Below, piece by piece: positions 26,161-35,595 of a stretch of DNA of 64,000 nt; position 1 is the stretch's first letter; the number at the start of each line of letters is the position of its first letter. The stretch is taken from contig JABGQA010000058.1 of assembly GCA_018644665.1 (NCBI GenBank), forward strand, positions 359,893 through 423,892, written 5' to 3'. This DNA comes from Candidatus Poribacteria bacterium (GTDB lineage Bacteria > Poribacteria > WGA-4E > GCA-2687025). The position numbers were made by a program, and so were the translations under genes. The notes under the pieces were generated by a model. The model worked only from the letters and a program-made list of their open reading frames with translations. It had not been told where the DNA came from and did no database searches.

Positions 26161-28722
26161 ATGCCTCACGCCCAGAAGGAAGACGCGCGGCTAGTCGCGG
26201 AGATCGCCGCCCTGCGCGAGCGGGTCCGCGAGTTGGAGGCCCGCGATGAGCTGACGCCAGTCAACGCGCTCGAGGCCGAGCGAGACCGGGCGCAACGGTA
26301 CCTCGATGTCGCTGGCGTCATGCTCGTTGGACTCGACCCTGAGGGCCGCGTGACACTGGCGAACCGTAGGGCGTGTGAGATCCTCGGGCGCCCCAGCGAG
26401 GAGATCGTCGGGCAGTCGTGGGTGGAACAGTTCGTCCCCGAGAGCGCCCGCGAGGGCGTTCAGGGGGTGGTCCGAGGCATCGCCCGAGGCGATATTCCCT
26501 ACTCCGAGGAGCGTCTCGGTCCGGTGCTGACCGCGTCGGGCGAGACCCGAACTGTCCGCTGGCAGAACGCGAGCGTCCATGACTCCCAGGGCCGGTTCGT
26601 GGGGTCGCTCAGTTCCGGGCTCGACGTAACGGAGGAACTGACGGCGTCGGACGCGCTGCGCCAGAGTGAGGACACCATGGCGGCGATCCTCGCGGCCATG
26701 CCCGACCTCGTGCTGCACCAGGATGCCAAGGGACGCTTTCTCAACTGCTTCAAGGCGCCGGATGTCGACACACTCCTCCCCGTCGAGGAGTTCCTCGGCA
26801 AGCGGATGGAGGATGTCCTCCCCGAGGCGATGGCCGCGCAGAGCCGGTTCCTGATCGATAGGGTCGTGACCACAGGGGACGTCGTGAGTTCCCAGTACGA
26901 CCTCAACATGGCGGACGGCCTCCACTCATACGACCTGCGGATGGCGCCCGTCGGGGAAGGTGAGGTCGTGAGCGTCATCCGTGACGTGACGGAGGCACGG
27001 CGGTCAGTCACGCGTCTCGAGGAGAGCGAACGACGCTTCCGCGCGCTCTTCGAGGAGTCGCCGGTGGGTCTTATAATCGGCGACGGCAGCGGCAGGTTGC
27101 TGACGACAAATCGCGCGATGGCATCGTTACTCGGATATGCCCCCACGGAGTTGGCGGGCAAGTCGTTCGCCGACATCACGCTCCCAGCGGACGTCGAGGG
27201 AACCCGTGTGGTCATCGCCAACCTGCGGACGGGCGCTACCCGCTCGGAGAGACTTGAGAAGAGCTACGTCCGAAAGGACGGTGGCGTGGTGCGGGCCGAG
27301 GTGCATGTCGTCGCGCTCGGGGACGAGCACGACGGATCAGAGCGGCTCTTTGCCCTCGTCGATGACGTCACGGAACGGCGGCAGACAGAGTCGCTTCTCG
27401 CCACGCGCACGAAGCAGCAATCGGCGCTTGCGCTGTTCAGCCAGGAGGCGCTCAGGAGTCGAGACGTGCCGGCGCTCATGCAACGCGCATGCGAGTTGCT
27501 GCGGGACACGCTCGGCGTCGAATACGCGAAGGTGCTGGAACTCCTGCCGGGCCGCCGCGGCTTGTTGCTGAAGGCGGGCGTAGGCTGGCACGATGGGCTT
27601 GTAGGGGAGGCGTGCATCAGCTCGGGACGTGACTCGCAGGCGGGATACACGCTCCTGTCCGGGGAGCCCGTTGTCGTCCCGAACCTGTGGGAGGAGGAGC
27701 GGTTTTGTGGGCCGCCGCTTCTCTTCGATCATCTTGTGACGAGTGGTATGAGCATCCAGATCCAGGGGTCTGACGAGAGCGATGGGCCATACGGCGTGCT
27801 GGGCGTGCATACCAAGCGGCGCCGGGATTTCTCGCCGGACGATGTCAACTTCCTGGCGGGGTTCGCGACCGTCATTGCTGCGGCCGTGGTCCGGTCAGGT
27901 CACGAGCAGGAGATAGAGGACCTGAACGCGCAGCTCGAAGCGCGCGTTGAGAAGCGGACAGGCGATCTGAACGAGGCGAACGAACGGCTACAGGCTGAAC
28001 TCGCGCTTCGGAACAGCACGGAGGACGCGCTGCGTCGGACGGAGTCGGAACGGTCGCAACTCACGCAACGGATTCTCACGATCCAGGAAGACGAGCACGC
28101 GCACATCGCGCGCGAGTTGCATGACCGTGCCGGGCAAGGGTTGTCGTCCGTGCTGGTGGGTCTTCGCCTGCTCTCACGCGAGGCGGGGTCGCTGGAGATG
28201 AGCGACCGCCTCGAAGAACTGCGAAACCAGACATCGGATACCTTGGACAGCATCCGCAACCTGGCGTTCGAGATGCGACCGACGTCGCTGGACCACCTCG
28301 GTCTCGCCGCTACGTTAGAGCAGGATGTCCGCACACTGGCGACACGGCTGCAGATCGGCGTCGACTTCCTTGCCGGGCCGGAGGAACGCGAGCCGCTGCG
28401 GAAAGACATCGAGATCGCGATCTATCGGGCCGTGCATGCGGCGCTCACGAACGCCGCCCATCACTCGGAAGCGGCCAACGTGAGCGTCACCATGCAGCGC
28501 CAGCAACGCCGCCTGTCGATCATCGTGGAAGACGATGGGAAAGGCTTCGACGTCGATGCTGTCTCGGCCGGGCCCGTCGAGAACCGCTTCGGTCTCCTGG
28601 GGATGGAGGAGCGCGTGCGGCCGTTCGGCGGGCGCGTGACGTTCGAGTCGAGCCCGGGAGCCGGGACGACCGTCTTCATCGAGTTGCCCATGGAAGCGGG
28701 CGCCCCGGCCGACGCGTCCTAG
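26161..28722 (+). CDS. PAS/GAF sensor histidine kinase (HisKA_3 type)
   Basis: An 853-residue sensor kinase. After an N-terminal coiled coil, three PAS domains occupy roughly 45-165, 175-285 and 290-420 (for example VMLVGLDPEGRVTLANRRAC and GLIIGDGSGRLLTTNRAM). A GAF domain lies at about 435-585. A coiled coil leads to a HisKA_3 dimerisation domain whose phospho-acceptor is His654 (ELHDRAGQGLSS). The C-terminal HATPase has VEDDGKGFD and the G2-like FGLLGMEERV. This is the NarL/DegS class of kinase. No membrane segment is seen, so it is cytoplasmic. The cognate regulator is not adjacent; a stand-alone receiver gene is 4 kb away. Start chosen at 26161 because of GGGAAGGGAACG upstream. Confidence 0.9.
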   Translation: MPHAQKEDARLVAEIAALRERVRELEARDELTPVNALEAERDRAQRYLDVAGVMLVGLDPEGRVTLANRRACEILGRPSEEIVGQSWVEQFVPESAREGVQGVVRGIARGDIPYSEERLGPVLTASGETRTVRWQNASVHDSQGRFVGSLSSGLDVTEELTASDALRQSEDTMAAILAAMPDLVLHQDAKGRFLNCFKAPDVDTLLPVEEFLGKRMEDVLPEAMAAQSRFLIDRVVTTGDVVSSQYDLNMADGLHSYDLRMAPVGEGEVVSVIRDVTEARRSVTRLEESERRFRALFEESPVGLIIGDGSGRLLTTNRAMASLLGYAPTELAGKSFADITLPADVEGTRVVIANLRTGATRSERLEKSYVRKDGGVVRAEVHVVALGDEHDGSERLFALVDDVTERRQTESLLATRTKQQSALALFSQEALRSRDVPALMQRACELLRDTLGVEYAKVLELLPGRRGLLLKAGVGWHDGLVGEACISSGRDSQAGYTLLSGEPVVVPNLWEEERFCGPPLLFDHLVTSGMSIQIQGSDESDGPYGVLGVHTKRRRDFSPDDVNFLAGFATVIAAAVVRSGHEQEIEDLNAQLEARVEKRTGDLNEANERLQAELALRNSTEDALRRTESERSQLTQRILTIQEDEHAHIARELHDRAGQGLSSVLVGLRLLSREAGSLEMSDRLEELRNQTSDTLDSIRNLAFEMRPTSLDHLGLAATLEQDVRTLATRLQIGVDFLAGPEEREPLRKDIEIAIYRAVHAALTNAAHHSEAANVSVTMQRQQRRLSIIVEDDGKGFDVDAVSAGPVENRFGLLGMEERVRPFGGRVTFESSPGAGTTVFIELPMEAGAPADAS

Positions 28723-28749
28723 CGGACATCCACCGCCATGCCGGGGCCG

Positions 28750-30714
28750 CTAGCGCCCGACTGGAACCGTCAGTCGCACTCGCCGCGTCTCGTAGACGAA
28801 GGAGTGCGCCCCCTGCCGATCCCGCGGCATGTCGCCGACCTTCTGGAAGTCGTAGACGCCGTGGAACATGATCTCATGCCCTGGCGGGCAATCCTCGCGG
28901 ATGTACACCTCTGAGACGCGTCGTGCGGTGCCCGACCAATCGGGTCGATGCCGCCAGACGGATCGCTCCCGCGCGCGGTCGACGTACGGGTCGTCTGTGA
29001 AGAGCGACAGGCCGTACCACACGTCGTCCTCGCGGTCGGACTGCGTAAGGATGCTGACCCACTCGCCGGGATCGGCAATGCCGTTTGCGTCGCCCGCGCC
29101 GAACGTCACCTCGCTGTCATCGTCCTGTATGCACGCGACGCCGTCCGCGACTCGGTACTCAGTCAACTCGGCCGCGGTCGAGTAGAACGGCACGTCGAGC
29201 AGATACCGGCGTGTGGCTCCATCGTGCGTGACCATGACCTTCATGCGCGCGACTTCCAACTCGGCGGAGCGGCACCGGATGCGGAACGACGTGTCCAGCG
29301 AAACCTGGCCGGCCCCCAGCGCGGCAACGTCGACGGCCGCGTCCAACACCTCCACATCCTCCGTTTGGGCGATGAGTTCGACGCGTGCCGACTCCACCGC
29401 GGTTCCCCCGGCATTGAAGAGCACGGGCGTCAACTGGATCACGTCCCAAGCCTGCGGGACGTCACGGTCCAACCGATGGCCGGCGACGACTAACCGGCCG
29501 GATTCACCGGGGGCGTGCGCGCCGACGTATTCGCCCGCGCCGCTCACAGCGAAGCGGAGTCGGCCTTCGCCGTCCGCGGTAGCTTCGTCCTCAGTCGCCC
29601 TGAGGTCCGACAGCGCGAGGCGTCGCAGCGAATACGTCCCTGCTGGTTCGTATCGCCCGTCGGTCGTGATGTCGATCCGGGCCGCGGGGATGTTCGGTCC
29701 GTCCGGTAGCCACTTGCGCGTTGTGACCTTCAACCCGTGTGCCGACGCCTCGTCGACGGCCGTGAACCCGGGCTCGTCGCGGTCGCTCGCGAAACGGTAA
29801 CCCCAGATGTCGAAGTCGGGGTAGACGTCGATGTGGCTCCATTCCGACGGCGGCGGCGCCGGCTGCCGGAAGTGGCGCATGTGGAAGTCGAACTGCCCCT
29901 CGACGTTCACCACGGTGTGGAAGCCGTCGAAGTAGTTCACGCCGTAGTGCCATGTCTCGTAGGAGAGTTCTTGGGCCTTGAACTCGCGATCGATGCCCAG
30001 GTCATGCTGCCGCAGGAAGTCCTTCATGCCCACGTGTTGGCGGATCGGCAGACCCACGTAGTTGCGACCCATGTGACGGAACGGCGTGTACACCTGAAGC
30101 GCGCGCGGGCCGATGATGAACGCTGACGACGGATTGAAGAACGAGGCGCTGCCGATGACGTGCGGGTACTTCGACGCGACGAACATCGACATGAACCCGC
30201 CCATGCTCAGGCCGGATGTGGCGCGGCCCTCGCGCGTGGGGATCGTCCTGTACTCGGCGTCTATGTGCGCCACGAGGTCAGGGAACTCGTCGACGAAGTG
30301 GAGGTCGTCCTTCACGGGCCCGACATCGTACGGCCGCGGGTACTGCGCGGCGACGTAGCCGTCCCACTTGACGACGATGACGTCGTTCTCGCTGACGTAT
30401 GTCGCGATGTTATCTCGCGGGTCCGGGCCGGAACGTTCGATGTCGCCGTTCCACTCGTCGTAGTAGCGCGACTCCGCAGACGCCGACGGCTCGCCGTATT
30501 CGGGCCCGTTGTAGCGCCCTCCGTACCCGTGGAAGAAGTAGATGACCGGGAAGCGGTGGTCGACATCCGTCGCATAGGTCGGCGGGAGGAAGACGCGATA
30601 GTTACGCTCCTCGCCGAACACGTCGCTGTGCCGCGAGCGATCCTGAATCACCGCCTCCCCGGCGGAGACAGCGGCGGCGCCACAGAGGCACACGGATAGC
30701 AGCAGTGATCGCAC
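28750..30714 (-). CDS. Exported esterase, Fes/esterase-D-like
   Basis: A 654-residue exported protein with a GTG start at 30714 (GGGAGGGG upstream). A signal peptide (RSLLLSVCLCGAAAVSAG) is followed by an alpha/beta hydrolase (about 25-310) with the FFHGYGG oxyanion region and the nucleophile elbow GLSMGGFMS. The C-terminal half (about 320-654) is probably two or more beta-sandwich domains (KVTTRKWLPDG, VMVTHDGATRRYLLDVPFY). Proteins with this plan hydrolyse polysaccharide-linked esters. Two frames extend further upstream, but those would not give a signal peptide. A second exported esterase is encoded at 13566, without the added domains. Confidence 0.85.
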   Translation of the reverse strand: MRSLLLSVCLCGAAAVSAGEAVIQDRSRHSDVFGEERNYRVFLPPTYATDVDHRFPVIYFFHGYGGRYNGPEYGEPSASAESRYYDEWNGDIERSGPDPRDNIATYVSENDVIVVKWDGYVAAQYPRPYDVGPVKDDLHFVDEFPDLVAHIDAEYRTIPTREGRATSGLSMGGFMSMFVASKYPHVIGSASFFNPSSAFIIGPRALQVYTPFRHMGRNYVGLPIRQHVGMKDFLRQHDLGIDREFKAQELSYETWHYGVNYFDGFHTVVNVEGQFDFHMRHFRQPAPPPSEWSHIDVYPDFDIWGYRFASDRDEPGFTAVDEASAHGLKVTTRKWLPDGPNIPAARIDITTDGRYEPAGTYSLRRLALSDLRATEDEATADGEGRLRFAVSGAGEYVGAHAPGESGRLVVAGHRLDRDVPQAWDVIQLTPVLFNAGGTAVESARVELIAQTEDVEVLDAAVDVAALGAGQVSLDTSFRIRCRSAELEVARMKVMVTHDGATRRYLLDVPFYSTAAELTEYRVADGVACIQDDDSEVTFGAGDANGIADPGEWVSILTQSDREDDVWYGLSLFTDDPYVDRARERSVWRHRPDWSGTARRVSEVYIREDCPPGHEIMFHGVYDFQKVGDMPRDRQGAHSFVYETRRVRLTVPVGR

Positions 30715-30947
30715 TGGGCGCCCCTCCCTACGCGAGACCAGGAAACGAACGGAACGGCGACAGCATATCACGAGGCGACGCGGCCACACGACGCGTCGGA
30801 CTGCGGCGAGCGCTATCTAGCGGCGCCTGTGCGTCCCGGCCCGTCGGAACGCCGTGCAGGCGCACCTGCTCCGCGTGTGCGAATTGCGGGCCGTGAAGTC
30901 GTACTCTACCCTACTGATCAGGACACGCCACGCCAAGGGGACTCCAG

Positions 30948-31751
30948 ATGCGGGCAACTAGCTCACGGGGGCCACGGATCGCGGCATCGATCTGGCTGAC
31001 GATCGCCCTCGCCGTCGCGGCGACGTCCGTAGCAACGCGGTCGTCGGCGGGGACGGACCATTTCCCGGGCGGCAGGCTGAGCGCGGATTGGGCGGTCCAT
31101 TCCACAGGGCAGGCGGAGTATGCCGTGCGGGACGGGCGCCTGGTCGTTGAGGTACCCGAGCGCCACTCGCTGTGGCCGCTTCCCGGCGACAACATGGACG
31201 CGCCCATGTTCCTCCTCGACCCGCCGCCAGACGCCGCCACTGTAAGCCTCGAAACACGGCTCAGCTTCGCGGCCGGCGCCGAGACGTCCGTGGGCGCCCA
31301 GGCGGGACTCGTCATCGTCCGGCGGGACATGCAGGCGCTGGCCTTGCTGCTGGCGGCTCGGGGTTGGTCGGCGCTCATGGCGGAGTGGGCGGATGCAGAG
31401 ATCAACACCGCGATCGGCGGCGGGGGGGTAGCCGCCTTCGGCGCCGGCGAAGACCTGTGGATGCGGTTCGAACACCGCGGCGACGACTTCGCCGTGTTTC
31501 ACAAGGACGCCGAACAGGAGCCCTGGACCGACGTCACCAGCAGCATGAACGGCTCGTTCCCCAACCTCGTACATCGATTCGAACCGGGCTCGTACCTGGT
31601 TGGGTTGTTCGTCGCGAACGGCATGGTCCCTGTCGATACGGTCGAAGTCGCCTTCGACTACTTCCACTCGCCGGAGTTGGACCTGCGCGACATCGCGCCC
31701 GTGGGCAGACTCACCACCACTTGGGCCGAGCTTCGCTCCCCGGCGCCGTGA
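30948..31751 (+). CDS. Exported beta-sandwich (GH43_C2/DUF1349-like) protein with C-terminal tag
   Basis: A 267-residue exported protein. After the signal segment (ASIWLTIALAVAATSVATRSS) the body resembles the DUF1349/GH43_C2 concanavalin-like fold: LSADWAVHSTGQAEYAVRDG, VETRLSFAAG in the same plan, and EVAFDYFHS near the end. It has no catalytic residues that I can identify and is probably binding. The C terminus PVGRLTTTWAELRSPAP matches the five-member shared tail. The start has AGGGG upstream. It is a single gene between two divergent or convergent esterase and GNAT genes. Confidence 0.7.
   Translation: MRATSSRGPRIAASIWLTIALAVAATSVATRSSAGTDHFPGGRLSADWAVHSTGQAEYAVRDGRLVVEVPERHSLWPLPGDNMDAPMFLLDPPPDAATVSLETRLSFAAGAETSVGAQAGLVIVRRDMQALALLLAARGWSALMAEWADAEINTAIGGGGVAAFGAGEDLWMRFEHRGDDFAVFHKDAEQEPWTDVTSSMNGSFPNLVHRFEPGSYLVGLFVANGMVPVDTVEVAFDYFHSPELDLRDIAPVGRLTTTWAELRSPAP
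31692..31748 (+). other. C-terminal tag motif, copy 4 (GH43_C2-like protein)
   Basis: The last 19 codons encode IAPVGRLTTTWAELRSPAP. Core G-R-L-T-T-T-W-A-x-L-R. Confidence 0.65.
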
Positions 31752-31956
31752 CCCCGAACAGCGCGCGCGAGACCTCGACTCCGCGGTACGGCTCGGCTCT
31801 CACGACGTAATCGCCCTCAGAGCACACACTGCCCCGGGGCCTGCGCCGATGGCGCGGCTGAGCTTGGGCGAGTTCCAGCTATGGTCCGATTGCGGCGACC
31901 GGCGCGGGGAGGGACATGTCGACTGACGGCGACCGAATGGCGCAGGTAGCGGGGGT

Positions 31957-32349
31957 TCAGTCCAGATCCATCGTGAGCACGCCAGACTTAGAGAAGCCGA
32001 GACCCGCGTAGAACGGCTCCATGTAGTCGCCGCAACGCAGGAGCACCTCCTCGATTTCCATCTCGCGGAGGCGGGCGACGAGGCGTCGCATCAGGTCGGA
32101 GCCAATGCCGGCCTTGCGCTCTGGCTCGTCGACGACGACATCATCGATCAGCGCGCGGTACACGCCATCCGTGACTACGCGCGCGTATCCGACCAGCCGG
32201 TCGCCGTCCCAGGCGCCAAGCATCACCGGCGTCGCTTCGAGCATCCGCCGGATGCCTTCGACGTCGCGGTCATGCGCCCAGCCGGTCTGCTGAAGGAGTG
32301 GCTGTAGGTCGCCCGGCGTAATCGCGCGGTCGAAGGAGTAGCTCACCAT
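31957..32349 (-). CDS. GNAT-family acetyltransferase
   Basis: A 130-residue acetyl-CoA-dependent N-acetyltransferase. Motif A is VDEPERKAGIGSDLMRRL, with the R-K-A-G-I-G acetyl-CoA-binding loop. The region MEPFYAGLGFSKSG corresponds to motif B. It is small, cytoplasmic and lacks other domains. The ATG start lies at 32349. The substrate (an amine or the N terminus of a protein) is not predictable, and the neighbours do not suggest one. Confidence 0.85.
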   Translation of the reverse strand: MVSYSFDRAITPGDLQPLLQQTGWAHDRDVEGIRRMLEATPVMLGAWDGDRLVGYARVVTDGVYRALIDDVVVDEPERKAGIGSDLMRRLVARLREMEIEEVLLRCGDYMEPFYAGLGFSKSGVLTMDLD

Positions 32350-32413
32350 ATCGTCTGCGTTCTGCCGGCGTGGTTGCGAGAGAGGCGGCCGGGCGATGTG
32401 CGCGCGGCTGCGG

Positions 32414-32830
32414 TCAGACTACGTTGGGGTAGTCGACCAGCTTGTGTCCGGCGTCCTCCTTTGCCTTCTCGATGATCGCGAGCACCTGGCCGTGCAGGAG
32501 TTCGACGCTGAACGGCTTCGTGAGGTAACCAGTCGCGCCAGCGTCGATCGCGCGCTGGATGCTGCCCATGTCTCCGAGCGCGGTCAGCATCGCGATCGGT
32601 ATGCCGCTCGTGCGCTTGTCGGCTTGCAGGGCCTCGACGGCCTCGAAGCCATCGACTCCCGGCATCATCACGTCGAGCAGGATGACGTCGGGCTGCTGCC
32701 TCCGGGCGACCTTGACGATCGCCTTCGCACCCTCCTCCTCGGTCACCTCACACCCGTCCTTCTCGAGCACAAGCCGCAACACCTGACGAATGTCCGGCTC
32801 GTCGTCGACAATCAATACGCGCAGTGCCAC
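32414..32830 (-). CDS. Single-domain response regulator receiver
   Basis: A 138-residue CheY-like receiver with no output domain. The acidic pair is DD at 9-10, the phospho-acceptor is Asp53 (ILLDVMMPG), and the conserved Lys105 is in LTKPFS. It starts at GTG 32830 with GGGAGGAA upstream. The stop-free frame continues to 33517, but that is antisense to the ThuA gene. It may be a phosphorelay intermediate or act in protein-protein signalling; the nearest histidine kinase is 4 kb away (26161) and partnership is not shown. Confidence 0.88.
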   Translation of the reverse strand: MALRVLIVDDEPDIRQVLRLVLEKDGCEVTEEEGAKAIVKVARRQQPDVILLDVMMPGVDGFEAVEALQADKRTSGIPIAMLTALGDMGSIQRAIDAGATGYLTKPFSVELLHGQVLAIIEKAKEDAGHKLVDYPNVV

Positions 32831-32957
32831 CGGTATTCCTCCCGCGACAGTCCACCACCCATGCCGCACTCCTGACACACGAGCACGGCTTTCACCCACC
32901 ACATTGTAAGGCATTCCCCAGGGCACGGCTAGCGCGGAACACGGCGGACCGCAGGCG

Positions 32958-33680
32958 TCACGCAGACAGCCGCCCGGCGGCCCACTGGATGCCACGCTGT
33001 AGGATGGTGCGGAAGTTGATGTCCTCGAAACTCCGCAGGTCGTGGCCGGGCTGTAGGTAGAGCACTCGCGCCTGCTGGTACTCACGCGTCCACGCCAACT
33101 GCCTTGGCATCTGTTTCGGGTGGTCGGTCGTGAGAAGGACGCGGCAGTCGTCGTACGGTCCGAGGTCCTCGACCCCCGCCGCTTCCCACGTCTCACCCTC
33201 GATGGTGAAGTCGTGGAGACCGTGCGTGATGGGGTGCTCCGGGTCCACGATCGTGATGGGAATCGTCTCGTCGAAGTGCAATTGGACCTCGTTGGCGGCG
33301 GCCCACGCCATGCGATCGAACCCGACCAAGTCGGACCAGAAGTCCCACTTCGGGAACGCGTCCAGCGCGTGGTGCAGGACGATGATGCCCTGTTTCGTCT
33401 CGCCCAGCCCAAGGAGCGCCTCGCGCGCTGGGCGTCGCCAGATGCGTTCCTCCGCCCCTGGCGCCTCGCGATGGAAGTTGTAGAAGATGACGACGTCATA
33501 CGCGGTGCGAACCTCACCCCAGTCGTAGATGTAGTCGTCGTAGTGCTGGATGTAGGCGTTTACGCTGTCGAGCCTGCGGAACAGGTTGTGCAGTCCCACC
33601 ACATCGAACGGGTGCCCGCCCGTTACGACGGCAACCGTGGTCGCCCCTGACTTGGGGAACTCGCTCCGAGGCGTCAGCAT
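32958..33680 (-). CDS. ThuA-like protein
   Basis: A 240-residue protein of the ThuA (PF06283) family, with a class-I glutamine amidotransferase-like fold. Visible features are VAVVTGGHPFDVVGLHNLF, the segment YDVVIFYNFHREAPG, GIIVLHHALDAFP and PGHDLRSFEDINFRTILQRGIQWAAGRL near the end. ThuA proteins are linked to carbohydrate use, including trehalose, but the reaction is poorly known. The start has AGGAG upstream. It is not part of a clear operon, being followed on the same strand by a receiver gene 127 bases away. Confidence 0.88.
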   Translation of the reverse strand: MLTPRSEFPKSGATTVAVVTGGHPFDVVGLHNLFRRLDSVNAYIQHYDDYIYDWGEVRTAYDVVIFYNFHREAPGAEERIWRRPAREALLGLGETKQGIIVLHHALDAFPKWDFWSDLVGFDRMAWAAANEVQLHFDETIPITIVDPEHPITHGLHDFTIEGETWEAAGVEDLGPYDDCRVLLTTDHPKQMPRQLAWTREYQQARVLYLQPGHDLRSFEDINFRTILQRGIQWAAGRLSA

Positions 33681-33869
33681 GCGTCGCTCCTGTCCGTTGC
33701 GGCTCCGAGACTACGGGCTCGACCGCGCGTCATCGCGCATAGACGACCGGCGTACCGGGCGAGATGGCTGCGCGCGGCGGCTCGGGACCATATCCTGACG
33801 CAAGAGCGATCGCCGGGCCAAGTCCACTAACCTGCGAGCGTGCGCCTAGCCGCGGCGTCGCGGGGTCCG

Positions 33870-34730
33870 CTATCGCCGCGTCGCCACGCCGAACATCGCG
33901 CCCGTCCCCATAGACAGAACGCCGTGCTCGGCGAGGATGGCCTCGGCGCGGGCGTGATACGCAGAGCGAAAACCCGCGACATCCGCTTCCGAGAGCGTGT
34001 GCGCCGCCATGCGGTATGCGCTGTGTCTGACGACCTCCCACTGCCAGGCGTCCGCAGCCGAGCGAAACGGCGAACGGTATGAGAACGACCAGAGCGCGAT
34101 GTCGTTCATTCCCGTGTCGCGCAGGTCGTCCGCTAGGGCCGTCGAGGGGTCCACGGAGGAGGCCGGGGCGTTGCCTGCGCGTGCACCGGTGAGTTCCGGG
34201 AAGCGTTCGCCCATGAGCGACAGGAACAGGTTGTCGACCGACGCCTCCGCTGGCGGCTCGTCCGCGGCTGCCCGGGCCGCAAGCGGCCATCGAGGAGGGC
34301 CTCCGCCGCCATGGCAGATGGCAATGCGTCCCGCCGGGCGGAGGACTCGCGCGATCTCACGCAGCGCGCCGGCCCGGCCCGGGAAGTGTGGGTAACGCGC
34401 GGTGACGACATCGAAGGAGCGGTCGGGGAAGTCGAGGGACATCGCGTCCATCACGATGTACTCGATACGATCCGGCCCTCGGCTTCGCGCGACGCGTACC
34501 TGGCCCGGCGACAGGTCGATGCCCACTGTCCGCCCGTTCGGACCCACGGCTTCGGCGGCTCGACGCGTCGCGATGCCCGAGCCACACGCGACGTCCAGCG
34601 TGTGCAGTCCCGCCCGCATCTCCGTCATCTCGACGAAGCACTCGGTCAGCGGGCCGCCCGTGCGCTCGGAGTAGCGGTCGAATGTCTCGGCGACCTCGTC
34701 GTACCGGTCAGGGTCCGTGTGGGCTGCCAT
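33870..34730 (-). CDS. SAM-dependent methyltransferase (UbiE/Methyltransf_11 type)
   Basis: A 286-residue class I methyltransferase. The SAM-binding motif I is LDVACGSGIAT, motif II includes GIDLSPGQV, and a motif III region is VLRPAGRIAICHGGG. The substrate may be a small molecule, lipid or quinone-type acceptor. The ATG at 34730 is used as the N terminus matches the family; the frame open to 35123 crosses the preceding gene. A weak SD only. It starts 20 bases after the stop of the upstream gene, so the two are probably co-transcribed. Confidence 0.82.
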   Translation of the reverse strand: MAAHTDPDRYDEVAETFDRYSERTGGPLTECFVEMTEMRAGLHTLDVACGSGIATRRAAEAVGPNGRTVGIDLSPGQVRVARSRGPDRIEYIVMDAMSLDFPDRSFDVVTARYPHFPGRAGALREIARVLRPAGRIAICHGGGGPPRWPLAARAAADEPPAEASVDNLFLSLMGERFPELTGARAGNAPASSVDPSTALADDLRDTGMNDIALWSFSYRSPFRSAADAWQWEVVRHSAYRMAAHTLSEADVAGFRSAYHARAEAILAEHGVLSMGTGAMFGVATRR

Positions 34731-34750
34731 GCTCGGCCGTTCGGAGATGG

Positions 34751-35119
34751 TCAGGAGGGCTTCGACACGATGAGACGGTAGTACGCCGTGTGCCCATGAT
34801 CTCCGGAGAGCGTCAGGCTGTCGCCAGGGTTGAGGGTCCACGCCGCTGGCTCCTCGCACCCGCTCTTGACGAGGCTTTTCTCGCCCGGCTGCCCTTTGCG
34901 CGCCGTCACCGTGTGCTCGTGTTCGTCTGACGCGATCAGGAACAGGATGACGTTGCGCGTGTATTCCGTGTTGTTGGTGCAGATCACCCGGTCGGCCTCG
35001 GCGGTTGGCCCACCGGTGGCTCCGTCGATCATCAGATGCTCGCCCAGGTCGCGCATCGACCCGCGACGGAACGGCGGGTCCGCGCGCTCGAGCATCGCCA
35101 TCGTGTCGTCGTCGCACAT
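34751..35119 (-). CDS. Hypothetical protein (122 residues)
   Basis: A 122-residue protein with no recognised family. It has a short acidic, Met-rich N terminus and a beta-rich C-terminal half (NVILFLIASDEHEHTVTARK, AAWTLNPGDSLTLSGDHGH, AYYRLIVSKPS), which suggests a small beta-sandwich or cupin-like fold. The ATG at 35119 has GGAGG eight bases upstream. The stop is 20 bases before the methyltransferase gene, implying shared transcription and perhaps related function. Confidence 0.55.
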   Translation of the reverse strand: MCDDDTMAMLERADPPFRRGSMRDLGEHLMIDGATGGPTAEADRVICTNNTEYTRNVILFLIASDEHEHTVTARKGQPGEKSLVKSGCEEPAAWTLNPGDSLTLSGDHGHTAYYRLIVSKPS

Positions 35120-35394
35120 GCATCGGTCCTCCGGGGTGGCTCTACTTGACGCCGCACGTGGTGAGTCTACCACCCGGCGGCCCGCAACACAGGGGCGGCT
35201 TCGACGTCTCGGTACGGTGGGGCCGCGGGCCTTCTACCTCACCCGGTGCCGGTGTCGGGCCTACCGAGGAGCCAGGTCGCTGCGCTGCAGTTGTCCGGGG
35301 TCGGATTCAGAGTCGGTAGACGTAGGCGGGGCTGCGCCGCATCCGGGAGGGGGCCGCGCGCTGAGCCAGCCAACGCGCGGCCTGGGTCTGTCGA

Positions 35395-35550
35395 TCAGCG
35401 TGCGGCCTTTGTGAGACCGCGGCGAGACGCCGCGGTGCGCCGTCTCCCTGTCGGCCGATCCACCGCCCGGTAGGCGTTGGCGCGGCTGAAGTTTCGGCGC
35501 TTGACGACCTTCTTGGTCGCGTCCCCGCGACGCAGTGTATTCCTACTCAC
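35395..35550 (-). CDS. Very basic 51-residue protein
   Basis: A 51-residue protein starting at GTG 35550 with AAGGGAGG seven bases upstream. About a third of its residues are Arg or Lys (TLRRGDATKKVVKRRNFSR, RPTGRRRTAASRRGLTKAAR), with few acidic residues. It is too small for family assignment. High charge suggests RNA, ribosome or DNA binding, as in small ribosomal or nucleoid proteins, but there is no other support. It lies downstream of the YbaK gene on the same strand, 45 bases after its stop. Confidence 0.45.
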   Translation of the reverse strand: MSRNTLRRGDATKKVVKRRNFSRANAYRAVDRPTGRRRTAASRRGLTKAAR

Positions 35551-35595
35551 CGGATCGCCTCCCTTACGATCTCTCGCGTGCAATGGCGGACGCTG

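Noticed and set aside
31752..31956. Small + strand frame of about 25 codons (starting near 31848)
   Set aside because: Too short, no convincing SD, and no homology.
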